Assembly (NCBI RefSeq): GCF_905171765.1
Contig: NC_053392.1
Coordinates: forward strand, 410,361,299 to 410,425,298
Reading direction: 5' to 3'
Source of the DNA: Bufo bufo
Lineage: Eukaryota > Chordata > Amphibia > Anura > Bufonidae
Length of the DNA: 64,000 nt
The notes beneath the pieces were generated by a model, which was given only the letters and a program-made list of their open reading frames with translations, had not been told where the DNA came from and searched no databases. The position numbers and the translations under genes are program-made. Shown piece by piece: positions 33,632-44,219 of this stretch (position 1 is its first letter; the number at the start of each line of letters is the position of its first letter).

Positions 33632-35002
33632 TCAAATGTTGCCTAGCCTAGCTTGGCCATTCTGACCCCTCAGCAGCTGGTGATGCTGCCGAGAGGTAAC
33701 CCCGTTATGGCCAGGCTGACTAGACCCCACTGCACAATTTGTTACCTGGCTGATACTGTTGGACACATTGCAATTACTTGCACAAGGGCAATTCCTTGCA
33801 ATGTGTCCTTTGTTCCCACACCTGAAACACGTGACTTGGTCTCCTGTCCTGTGCGTTATGTTCCTATCTGTTTTGCAGTGTCTCGCTATGTGACCTAGGC
33901 CACCACAAGCAAAACATCTGATGTTTGCTCTGCATGGCCCAGGTCCATCTACACAGCAGCCGTGCTCCCTTCTCCTGAATTGTACCATCCTCAGGGACGC
34001 ACTCTTCACAACAGTTCTTTTTCCCAAAGTCAGGGAAAAATCTCTGTTAGTCTGGACAGGCTTAGTCTGATGATTAGACCGGTCACAGACTACTCTCCCC
34101 CCGTTTTGCCCTGCACAGGGCAAAGTTTTGGGAGATTCCGACCCTGACTTTACGGAAAAAGAAAGGGCCGGCACCAACTTGATGATAACCTGTTGCATGC
34201 CAGACATTAGCTGGGACCTTACAGCAACCTCAGCCTTCAATTTGGCTACCGCCACGTCAGTAGAGGCAGTCCGCTCCTTGAAGGCCTTGACCTCAGTATA
34301 AGACTGAGTCAACTTAGCCTCAATTTCCTCCTTCTGCCTCTGCAGCTCTACTAACTGTGACTCTATATTAGCCACCTGCGCATCTCGGTCAACAGTAGAC
34401 TGCACATTCTCTGACAGCTGTGCCTGCAATGCCGAAACCTGGTCCGAATTACTGGTACAGCACTGGCAGTGAATGGCCGGAGGAATTGTCTCCGTTGACT
34501 GAGACACCAGCGCCACTTCCTTTGGCTTACAGATGCTAGCCTCAAACGTATGAACGAGTTTGGCTAGCATCCGAAGCCGTTTGGTGGCCTTGTTCAACAC
34601 CGTCCGTTTGTTAACACAAAGCTTGTCGTAACTACAAGCCTGTGCCAACAAATCGGACCACAGCATTTCTGCTGACTTGTATGTAGTGGGGAGGATGGGG
34701 TTAAATGTGCTGTGTCTGCTCAAGTGTTGCAGTGTGGGGAAGTCCATACTCACCGTTTGATGAGCGTCCATTTTCTCCTTGGGGCCGTACCTCTTCGTCC
34801 TCGCAGCTGCTTGGAAGAAGTCCATTTTCCCGGATCGCTTCTTCCCCAGCCGGACTTGTACGCCGCTCCCACGAAGATGGATCTCCTTCAGTGACGTGTC
34901 CGCTTCTCCCTTGCAATCACTTGAGCGATGCTTGTTGGTGCTGTACTTTTCCGTGTCTTCTTCTCTTACCCCAGCGACGGTGACCGTGTAAAGCAAATAC
35001 AA
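33632..35002 (-). CDS. Gag-like protein with two CCHC zinc knuckles
   Basis: An open frame of 456 codons, the longest intact gene of its element. The first ~80 residues may be leader; a more likely start is the Met of MDFFQAAARTKRYG or of MDAHQTVSMDF. A central helical, charged region (about residues 195-290; SQLVELQRQKEEIEAKL, TEVKAFKERT) predicts a coiled coil that could drive particle assembly. The C-terminal part has a basic stretch, then two nucleocapsid knuckles, CFACGGLGHIARHC and CFRCGNKGHIARNC, which bind genomic RNA in retroviruses and LTR elements. No frameshift or stop is seen, while the rest of the element lacks pol. The right duplicate has lost this gene altogether. Confidence 0.8.
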   Translation of the reverse strand: MYLLYTVTVAGVREEDTEKYSTNKHRSSDCKGEADTSLKEIHLRGSGVQVRLGKKRSGKMDFFQAAARTKRYGPKEKMDAHQTVSMDFPTLQHLSRHSTFNPILPTTYKSAEMLWSDLLAQACSYDKLCVNKRTVLNKATKRLRMLAKLVHTFEASICKPKEVALVSQSTETIPPAIHCQCCTSNSDQVSALQAQLSENVQSTVDRDAQVANIESQLVELQRQKEEIEAKLTQSYTEVKAFKERTASTDVAVAKLKAEVAVRSQLMSGMQQVIIKLVPALSFSVKSGSESPKTLPCAGQNGGRVVCDRSNHQTKPVQTNRDFSLTLGKRTVVKSASLRMVQFRRREHGCCVDGPGPCRANIRCFACGGLGHIARHCKTDRNITHRTGDQVTCFRCGNKGHIARNCPCASNCNVSNSISQVTNCAVGSSQPGHNGVTSRQHHQLLRGQNGQARLGNI

Positions 35003-35205
35003 AAATATTAGTACACAGATAGATTATAGATTCTCTGCAAAAGATTTTGTTTTATTTCTGGTACTCTAAGGGAAGTATCGCTTCTCCTGTACAAATTATC
35101 GGGTCCTAGACGCTCAGACACTCCGCTGACCGCGTCTCTCCTGACCGCTAATTCACAGTACCAGCGACCCTCAGCCTTGAGACCAAAAACAAACGCAAAA
35201 TCCAC

Positions 35206-35226
35206 GCAGTGGGCCTGGCTCGCCAA
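35206..35226 (-). promoter_or_regulatory. Primer-binding site, possibly tRNA-Arg
   Basis: Next to the LTR end (minus strand ...tttaca, one t) comes tggcgagccaggcccact. Its first 11 bases complement the 3' end of a vertebrate tRNA-Arg (…ggcucgcca). Inference from memory of tRNA ends. Confidence 0.5.
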
Positions 35227-35531
35227 TGTAAAGGAGGAATATTAATCACTAATATTTATGCAAATATCAATAAATAATATTCATAAATGGGAGGGGACGT
35301 CTATTGATGACTCCGCCCATTTATGCCTATATATAATAATAACACAATACCTTTGCTATGCTTTACACTAATCACTATGCTAGCTGCATGCGCCTTACTA
35401 ACTATCGCCAATAACTACACGTTACACAGATAGTTACAAGTAACACGGTATTTATTACAACCTAATACACTAAGCACGCAATACACTAACAATACAGCAC
35501 TACAAATCCTAAACTACACTACACGTTCCCA
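35227..35531 (-). repeat. 5' LTR of gag-only element, truncated by duplication
   Basis: It matches 29614-29910 and 36686-36990, then breaks off at the junction with hAT sequence. Confidence 0.85.
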
Positions 35532-36685
35532 TGGTTAGATGTATCTTGGCACCGACACTGCGTGCCAGAGATACATTCACTTGCCGCTGAATGTGGCCAT
35601 ATAGCTCTGGGATGCCCTTCTGGGAGAAATATTTCCTTCCTTGGACCTTCCATTGCGGTGTTCCAATGGCCACAAATTTTTATAAAGACCTCAGATTCCA
35701 CCAGTTTATATGGCAGTAGTTGCCGGGCTATCAGTTCCGACAAGCCAGCGGTCAACCGTTGGGCAAGAGGGTTATCTGGTGTCATAATTTTTTTACGCTT
35801 GAACATTTGGGCCACGGAAGCTTGCCTTTTGCCAGATAAACGTGAGGACGGCATGATGGAAGGTGGAGTGGAGGACAATTGGGAGAGAGGAGAAGGAGAA
35901 GGAGGAGAAGAGGCTGGACGGTGAGCGCCTGGAGTGTGGCTTTGTGGGTTCTGACGGCATTGCTCCCATTGGGCTCTGTGATGGGAGGCCAGGTGCCTTC
36001 TTAAGGCAGTCGTCCCTAGGTGAGTGTTGGGCTTGCTGCGACTTATGCGTTGACTGCAAAAGCTGCAGATGGCAACACTATTGTCAGCAGCGGACACATT
36101 AAAAAAAAGCCCACACTGCGGAGCCATGTGCCAACGTCCTGGGAGCGCCAGATGTGACCGTACATGGTTGATGGCTCGCTCCTGATGCATTAGCAGTCTG
36201 GTTTTTCCCTCCTGTGCAATGTAAGTTCTGTCTGCTTCTCCTGACTATCTGCTGGTCCATCTCTCCCTCTGAACTCCCCTCCTCTTCCTGTTTTGTGGGA
36301 ACCCACGTGACATCCATAGACACGTCATCCTCGACGTCACCTTCCCCACCACTAACATTAGAGATCTAGGAGTAGGCAGCAACAGCGGGGACCAACCTCC
36401 GTGGGCTGATCTGTGTACTGTCGTCAGTGGCGGCCGTTGCTACCTCCTCTTCCTGATCCGATTCCAAGAATGGCTGCGCATCAGAAATGTCTTGTTATGG
36501 GTCGGAAAATAATTCCTGTGACTCAAGCGGAGGGTATATGGTGGTGGTGGTGTCTTTGAGGTGCACACAGCAGAGAATGAAGAGGGTGCAGATAGAGAGG
36601 CTGAGGAGGGTGCAGAAGCGGAAGGCTGAGTGAGCCACTCAACCAAGTCTGGTGTGTCCTTTGACGTAATCGAACGCACCTTCTG
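35532..36685 (-). pseudogene. BED-finger hAT transposase, right duplicate (N-terminal half)
   Basis: Collinear with 28504-29613. It keeps the complete BED finger (VAICSFCSQRI, then LRRHLASHHRAQW with both His), which the left copy has partly lost. It also keeps an 18-bp segment (near 35672-35690) missing on the left. Sequence after the TDT region is absent because the duplication starts there. The stretch 36440-36681 encodes TPDLVEWLTQPSASAP and ends at the target site ttctg. The N-terminal 30 codons lie beyond the LTR element at 41071-41162. Confidence 0.85.
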
Positions 36686-38660
36686 TGTAAAGGAGGAATA
36701 TAAATCACTAATATTTATGCAAATATCAATAATTAATATTCATAAATGGGAGGAGACGTCTATTGATGACTCCGCCCATTTATGCCTATATATAATAATA
36801 ACACAATACCTTTGCTATGCTTTACACTAATCACTATGCTAGCTGCATACGCCTTACTAACTAACTATCGCCAATAACTACACGTTACACAGATAGTTAC
36901 AAGTAACACGGTATTTATTACAACCTAATACACTAAGCACGCAATACACTAACAATACAGCACTACAAATCCTAAACTACACTACACGTTCCCAATTCCA
37001 CCCATAAACTAACTACACAGTTCACATATACAAGTATATAACAACCCACCCAACCTGACTATTCACTGTCCCTACGGGGTATGACGAAGGGTTAAAAGGA
37101 TTGTTTGCAGAGCAGAGGCATGCTCTACAGAGGACAGACAACCAAGGCAGGGAACCAGGGTAACCACCAGGGGTTAATCAGGGCTAACCAGGGTTCAGGG
37201 GTCTATGGGGGGTGAACCAGGGGAGAGCAGGCACACAGGGAACCAGGGGATGAGCAGGATATATGGGAGAGGGTATAGTTGGTGGGATAGGGGTTTGGGA
37301 AGGGTAAATCAGGAACCAGGGGTGAGGGTTCCAGGGGAGAGAGCAGTAGGGGATAGAATACCAGCAGGGGAGCTGGGGTTCTGGCAGGGAAGGGGTTAAG
37401 GACAGCAGCAATGCTGCTGAGGTCTGGGAATCAGGGTCACAGAAGGGGTATAGGAGTAGGGTTAGGTGAGGGGGAATCGTTGGTGGGATAGGGGTTGATA
37501 CTTAGGGTTTCTGCTCGTTCTTCTAGGGTGATCCTCGCCAGCCAGGGGGCCGATCGCGCTCTCCTCTGGGGCGGCTGGGGTCCGGTAGGGGTCTTCTCCT
37601 GAGCGCGATGCGCTCTCCTCTTAGGTGGGGGTGGCAGGGCTCCGGTCAGGCCTCTCCAGCCGGAGCTTCCGGAGCGCAGGACGCGCTCCTCTTTCAGGTG
37701 GGGGGGGTCCCGATCCTGAGCGCCGATGCGCTCTCCAGTGGGGGCCCCGATCCTAACTACGGAGTGCCGGGGGCGCCGGATATTTATCCCCCGGCGGCCC
37801 GCACTCCCGCGCCACCAGGGGGCGCGCGCGCACCACCATCATCCACGTGGGCCGGCGCAGTGATATGACGTCACTGCGCTGGCCAGCACATCGGGGACGC
37901 GCTGCAGACAGGCGGGAGAAGCCTTTGATCTCCCGCCTGCTGCACCTAGCATTCCGGACAGTGCGATAGTAATCGAACTGTCGTAATGCACATAATAGAA
38001 GGAGGAGAGGCTTCTCCCCTTCTTCTATCATGTGTAATTATCTCCAGCGGCGCTGGGGATAATTGCAACAAAGGGCTCAGATTCTGTTGAATCTGAGCTC
38101 TTTGTATCCATCAGGATGACCGGACCCTTGTCCGGTCATTCTGATGCAATTAGCCAGATTGCATCGGTGCGAATGCTTGGGGCACATTCACACCGATGCA
38201 CCTGGTTTCTGTTGTAGGAGGGGGGGGATATATATAATATACATGTGTATTGATGCTTGGGGCACATCCATACAAATGTATACATTAATCATACATTCTA
38301 AGGGGGATTATATAAGGGGCCACATTCATATATATAAGGGGGCACAGGCCCCTACATTACAAGGGGGCACAAGCCCCTACAATATAAGGGGGCACAAGCC
38401 CCTACAATATAAGGGGGCACAAGCCCCTACAATATAAGGGGGCACAAGCCCCTACAATATAAGTGGGCACATATTTCCCACAGGGGCCACCATGAACCCC
38501 TGGGGATCACCATGGGCAGACGTGCGCAGATGCTGGGCACATTTGCGCACATCGTCCCATGATGCTATGGCTAATGTATGCACATATATACCATACATGC
38601 CCGCACGTGTTTGCAGGCATGCATGGATATATATGCATACGTCTTAACCGTTCCTCAACA
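36686..38660 (-). repeat. 3' LTR of right copy, 1,975 bp
   Basis: As the left LTR, but with an extra ~400-bp GC-rich block (about 37375-37775) and four copies of the 25-bp unit (38358-38462). Confidence 0.85.
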
Positions 38661-39411
38661 ATCCCCCTGTTGTCGGACTATATAATACGACAATATAATG
38701 GGGGAACGGGTTGAGATATATTTGCCCCCCTTCAACCCCATCTTTGGTGGAAGTTCAGGAAGAACTGTAGTGCACACTGATCTTTAGGTACTTAGACATC
38801 CCTAATCCAGCTTCCTCCGACCTGCCCTTCACCGTAACCTACTCCTCCGTCCACAGGATACACCGTCTTCTTCTTGACATCTTTAGGATACCACACACCC
38901 ACAGTCTCTTTAACAGTCTTTTAGTGTCGGCCACCCCCACTTTGGAGTGACCACACCCCCACAGTCTCTCGGTAATTCTGCCGATCTTCAGGTATCTTCA
39001 TCCCCCCCCCAATTCTGGAGTGGGTTCACCCTTACAGTCTTTAACTGGCCTTTCTTTAACAGTCTCTTGGTGTCGGCCACCCCCACTTTGGAGTGGCCAC
39101 ACCCCCACAGTCTCTCGGTAGTTCTGCCGATCTTCAGGTATGGCCCGCCTCCACGGCATCTGGAGCGGGTTCACCCTCACAGTCTCAGTCCCAACTTTCT
39201 TCTATTTTCCATCTTGATGGGTGCGGTTCTCCCATGGACAGATTAATAGGTCTTTACAAGGAAGGTCAAACTCTTAAGCGGTGATGTCATAGTACCTAAA
39301 TTCTACTGCGGAGAACACCTCCATCACACTACACATCCAGCCTTTCCCTTAAGAACCTCACTGTTCCAGGGTTCAAGGTGGCAAATGAATGATGCCTGTC
39401 CCTATCGTGAC

Positions 39412-40384
39412 AAAAACACAGAAATATAGTGGCAATACTGGATGAGCGGCTCAACCCCTAACACTGTAGCGTGTTTTACATTGGGGGAGCAGCCCCACCG
39501 CATGTGGACCGCAGCAAACGACTATCCCCAGCAAAAAATGCATACGGTGGAGGATGTCGGCGCGGTCCACATGCACCACAAGAGCATCCTACACAAAACG
39601 GAGCATTGTGCGGATGTAAATACAATCATATAAATCACAGAAAAAAATGCACCAAACGGATATGCCACTGACTATACTGGCTAGTCATAAATGCAGATAT
39701 TAAAAGCTGAGACTTTCGCCAATATATTCCACTATGACTAGCCAGTATAGTCAGTGGCATATCCGTTTGGTGCATTTTTTTCTGTGATTTATATGATTGT
39801 ATTTACATCCGCACAATGCTCAGTTTTGTGTAGGATGCTCTTGTGGTGCATGTGGACCGCGCCGACATCCTCCACCGTATGCATTTTTTGCTGGGGATAG
39901 TCGTTTGCTGCGGTCCACATGCGGTGGGGCTGCTCCCCGAATGTAAAACACGCTACAGTGTTAGGGGTTGAGCCGCTCCTCCAGTATTGCCACTATATTT
40001 CTGTGTTTTTGTCTTGTTCTATATGTAGTGTATGTGCCGTTACCTGGCATTCAAACACTCTTTTGCACCTGGTGACCTCCATCACAGGGTCTGATATGGG
40101 CGTGGCTTGCAGTCTTGGCTTTGTTCACATTGCACTAGTTGTCCTGCTAGGCGTTTGTGTGGAAGCCTGGCTGCGAGCTGGATTACATCGCCTTCAGACC
40201 GTGTTCACACCATAGGTAGCGTAGTGGTAGGACCCTTTGCCATGCTGAGTGACCGTGACGTGGTGCAATGATGGGCTCCGATGTTTTCCTGACAGGAATA
40301 TATTGGCGAAAGTCTCAGCTTTTAATATCTGCATTTATGACTAGCCAGTATAGTCAGTGGCATATCCGTTTGGTGCATTTTTTT
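39412..40384. mobile_element. Penelope-type LTR insertion with inverted head
   Basis: Flanked by a 16-bp duplication ctgtccctatcgtgac (39396-39411 and 40385-40400). Arms of about 280 bp (39412-39692 and 39728-40012) are inverted. A further partial direct copy of the arm lies at about 40300-40384. It is related to 6990-7309. No coding sequence. Confidence 0.75.
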
Positions 40385-40645
40385 CTGTCCCTATCGTGAC
40401 CTAACCTTATCCCCATTACATGTCACATCCCTCCCAACATCACCAAAATCATTATATGTATGTGTACCCATAGAGACTCATGCAACCTGGCAAATCTCTA
40501 CACCTCCAAAGACACAGGTAGGTCGCAGACCCCTGTGTCAATGGGAAACGAGTATAGGATGCAAATGTGTACAGCCAAATAATAACTCACCGCAGTGTGT
40601 TGGGAGAGTTTCCTTGGGTGTGGGCTGTCACACATTTGTACCTAG

Positions 40646-41070
40646 ATTCACACCGATGCACCTGGTTTCTGTTGTAGGAGGGGGGGAATATATATAATAT
40701 ACATGTGTATTGATGCTTGGGGCACATCCATACACATGTATACATTAATTATACATTCTAAGGGGGATTATATAAGGGGCCACATTCATATATATAAGGG
40801 GGCACAGGCCCCTACATTACAAGGGGGCACAAGCCCCTACAATATAAGGGGGCACAAGCCCCTACAATATAAGGGGGCACATATTTCCCACAGGGGCCAC
40901 CATGAGCCCCTGGGGATCACCATGGGCAGACGTGCGCAGATGCTGGGCACATTTGCGCACATCGTCCCATGATGCTATGGCTAATGTATGCACATATATA
41001 CCATACATGCCCGCACGTGTTTGCAGGCATGCATGGATATATATGCATACGTCTCAACCGTTCCTCAACA
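40646..41070 (-). repeat. Partial 5' LTR of right copy
   Basis: Only the U3-side 425 bp remain, with two copies of the 25-bp unit. It ends exactly at the target duplication. Confidence 0.8.
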
Positions 41071-41162
41071 TTCTGCAACTTCCCACTTTGGCTCCGGCCT
41101 GGTGCTCCTGCCCTACCTCTGCCACCCCTGCGGAAGGGCCTGCCCCTTCTTCTGCCTGTCAT
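41071..41162 (-). pseudogene. hAT transposase N-terminus
   Basis: Start MTGRRRGRPFRRGGRGRAG, an Arg/Gly-rich AT-hook-like beginning, reading SQSGKLQ up to the ttctg target. It then continues in frame at 36685 (KVRSITSKD) once the LTR element is skipped. It provides the true start of the hAT gene whose remains lie at 26671-29608 and 35532-36685. Confidence 0.75.
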
Positions 41163-41287
41163 TTTTTAAATGACCCGGTGACAAAAGTCTCTAGAGAAGC
41201 GCAGTGTATGTGGAAGAAGTTATATAACAACCCGCTTCAATCTGTCGTTTTGGGGGGCCACTGGTATATCACACCAGTTATAATTTT
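41163..41287. other. Probable hAT 5' leader
   Basis: Directly upstream of the hAT start codon. No motif recognised. Confidence 0.35.
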
Positions 41288-41558
41288 TTCACAGCTCACA
41301 GCCTGGGAGGTTTTTTTCTCCCAGGCTGTGAGCTGTGCGCTGCGATTGGCCAGCGCTGCAGCCTAGGAGAAGGAGACGCCCACAGGACAAGGGAAGACCC
41401 GCCTACTATAACTTAAGGAGCAAAGGTACCAGAGGGCATAACGGGAGAACGGAGCGGCTCCCGGGGATAATAGTAAGTGCAGTGAGATCCCCGGGTGCCG
41501 CTCTCCATGTCTGTATACTTAGTTCACATAGTTTTTACAAGTGAAAGGTCCTCTTTAA
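41288..41558. mobile_element. TTAA MITE, right half
   Basis: Ends ...gaaaggtcctctttaa. The reverse complement matches the MITE at 55422-55650 (ttaaagaggacctttcac). A perfect hairpin (cagctcacagcctggga and its complement) lies at 41291-41334. Confidence 0.65.
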
Positions 41559-42233
41559 GCTAGCGATTTGTGTCACTAACAGTCTGTCCCTGCTCCACAC
41601 AGCAACCTCTCCCTACACTGACAAAAGACAGAATGTAAAATGTCAGCCAGATCAGGTTTATTTATAAGGTATGTCCATGTGCTTAAATGTGTCAATTGGC
41701 TGTCCGGTACCACCTGATAGATGTGTCATGGGTCAATGTTCTTCACAATGTAAAATAATATGGCGGGCGCGAATATCGCTATATGTTCGCATGTTCGGCG
41801 AACCGCGAACGAGCAAAGTTTGCTGTGAACCGACCGCCGGGCGAATCGCAAGGCCATGTCTATTGGTGCTGCTTCCTATTTTGAGACAGCGGGTACAGAG
41901 GGTTAATCTCGGAGTTCATATTGCCAAACCATCAGAAACTGATAAGAAGGCTTTTGTCTTCTGGGCTTGCTAATATGCGCTGGACAGTATTCCAATCTGC
42001 ATAGTTTTTCCCTAAAAAAAATGTTTTGCCATAAACTGGCACCATCATTTGCCGCGAACAAAAACGCACCCTTACCTTGTTGATTTGCATGGATCAACAC
42101 CTGACTGAAAAATGAAGCATCATGGCTGCTGCTAGGGAGGAAAACAACAAGTGCCCATTGTGATGTCATCATCCATGGAAGCTGAGGGGTTCCATTGTGA
42201 CACGCTCAGTGTTCCGTCTATTGAAATTTTCAT
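41559..42233. other. Unassigned, with hAT-like remnant
   Basis: About 41760-41860 has 'cgcgaatatcg / ttcggcgaaccgcgaac' words like hAT terminal regions here. No gene is recognised. Confidence 0.35.
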
Positions 42234-42450
42234 GGAGGCAACCATATATTTTTTTTTCTCATAAATATATTTTTATTTTCATTTTCATCATATATGAAAA
42301 GGAAATGACACAAAAGCTCAAAGGATAGACATTAAAGAACTACAAAGTTACATAATTACTAATAACATCAAAATTCTATCCTTATCTTATTTCCTCTCAT
42401 TTCACAAAAGAGAAAAACAAAACAGTAGAAAAAGAACAATATACAATATT

Positions 42451-42909
42451 TTAGATGCATTTCCAATCTAAAATATCAGGCTCCACCTCTAGTGCCCATT
42501 TATTTTCGCTTTTAAATTTGATCACACCGCCTAACCCCATCTTTTTTTTTAAATATATCTGTGAAATTGATAATTTAATCCCAGTACTGTGATAACAGAA
42601 TTCTGCAAATTCTGAGTGTTTAGTAATTAAATATTCTTTATTCTCAGTATCAAATGCGTGCTTTAATCTAAAATATCTAAACCGTGTAAGATTGTCTAGA
42701 TCTATACTAAGCCCCATTTCCTCTAGTGTCTTCAATTTTCCATCCCCCTCTATCTGTGAAATAAACCTAATACCATTTCTCTCCCAGAATGCAAAATCAT
42801 CTAACTTCCAAAACTCACTTAAATTTAAATTTCCCCAGATAGGGGTGAACCTTAATGTGTAATTTATACCCAATATTTTTTTCACATTAACCCATATTAA
42901 GTGCATCAT
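42451..42909 (-). pseudogene. LINE A ORF2, C-terminal part
   Basis: An open stretch of about 150 codons with LGINYTLRFTPIWGN and FWERNGIRFISQI, typical of the region after the RT in L1/Tx1 ORF2. It continues text that breaks off at 52853 (YYYASQLQWL ... KGRKCPISN), proving that 42917-52836 is an insertion. Confidence 0.8.
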
Positions 42910-42916
42910 ATTACTA

Positions 42917-43091
42917 TACCCTGGGGGTCCATTATCCTCGAGTTATCTTTAGAGGATCTCAAGTGAGGGATTCTAGATTTGACTCTTTGGGCCTTTATTC
43001 TCTGGGCTAATAATCTCCCTACCTTGTTATTTTGGGAATAGTACTTAGCCTTGACTCGCTTTAAATTATTTTCATATCTGTACAAAAGACT
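42917..43091 (-). pseudogene. LINE B ORF2, continuation past TTAA element
   Basis: Joined in frame to 46606 (LRLQL, then KSLLYRYENNLKRVKAKYY ... SRIMDPQGIV), then the copy ends at the target duplication. Confidence 0.75.
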
Positions 43092-43499
43092 TTAACCTCT
43101 TGCCGCCACGCTAACGCCGAAAGGCGTCATTGCGGCGGCTCTCCCAGGCTACGCTAACGCCGATAGGCGTCATCTCGCGTGAGCCGAGATTTCCTGTGAA
43201 CGCGCGCACACAGGCGCGCGCGTTCACAGGATCGGAAGGTAAGCGAGTGGATCTCCAGCCTGCCAGCTGCGATCATTCGCTGGCAGGCTGGAGATGCAAT
43301 TTTTTTAACCCCTAACAGGTATATTAGACGCTGTTTTGATAACAGCGTCTAATATACCTGCTACCTGGTCCTCTGGTGGTCCCTTTTGTTTGGATCGACC
43401 ACCAGAGGACACAGGCAGCTCAGTAATATGCAGCACCAAGCACCACACTACACTACACCCCCCCCTGTCACTTATTAACCCCTTATTCACCCCTGATCA

Positions 43500-44215
43500 C
43501 CCCTGATCACCCCATATAGACTCCCTGATCACCCCCCTGTCATTGATCACCCCCCTGTCATTGATCACCCCCTTGTAAGGCTCCATTCAGACCTCCGTAT
43601 GATTTTTACGGATCCACTGATACATGGATCGGATCCGCAAAACACATACGGACATCTGAATGGAGCCTTACAGGGGGGTGATCAATGACGGGGGTGATCA
43701 CCCCATATAGACTCCCTGATCATCCCCCTGTCATTGATCACCCCCTTGTCATTGATCACCCCCCTGTAAGGCTCCATTCAGACGTCCGTATGATTTTTAC
43801 GGATCCACTGATACATGGATCGGATCCGCAAAACACATACGGACGTCTGAATGGAGCCTTACAGGGGGGTGATCAATGACGGGGGTGATCACCCCATATA
43901 GACTCCCTGATCACCCCCCTGTCATTGATCACCCCCCTGTAAGGCTCCATTCAGATGTCTATATGATTTTTACGGATCCACTGATACATGGATCGGATCC
44001 GCAAAACACATACGGACATCTGAATGGGCCTTACAGGGGGGTGATCAATGACAGGGGGGTGATCACCCCATATAGACTCGCTGATCACCCCCCTGTCATT
44101 GATCACCCCCCTGTCATTGATCACCCCCCGTTAGGCCCCATTCAGATGTCCGTATGTGTTTTGCGGATCCGATCCATGTATCCGTGGATCCGTAAAAGTC
44201 TCATATTCCACTAAC
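43500..44215. repeat. Tandem ~190-bp units, each a hairpin
   Basis: Four units of the form cccctgtcattgatcaccc plus an inverted pair around acggatccactgatacatgg (ctccattcagacgtccgta and its complement). Confidence 0.85.
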
Positions 44216-44219
44216 TTGT

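Larger units (their letters stand above)
29614..35531 (-). mobile_element. Gag-only LTR retroelement, left copy
   Basis: Read on the minus strand: partial 5' LTR (35531-35227), primer-binding site, gag (35002-33632), a long stretch without pol (33631-31185), polypurine tract (caacagggggat at 31171-31182), and a complete 3' LTR (31170-29614). The LTR ends are tgttgagg...cctttaca. Insertion was into the hAT coding region at ttctg (29609-29613). Protease, RT and integrase are absent, so movement would need enzymes from another element. The superfamily is uncertain: a two-knuckle gag fits retrovirus-like as well as Gypsy-like elements. Confidence 0.8.
36686..41070 (-). mobile_element. Gag-only LTR element, right copy, internally deleted
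   Basis: Complete 3' LTR 36686-38660, internal sequence 38661-40645 matching 31171-32166, and a partial 5' LTR 40646-41070 matching 30721-31170. Both outer ends are intact and flanked by ttctg (36681-36685 and 41071-41075), proving one original insertion. A deletion removed gag, the primer site and part of the 5' LTR. A Penelope LTR inserted at 39412. Confidence 0.85.
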
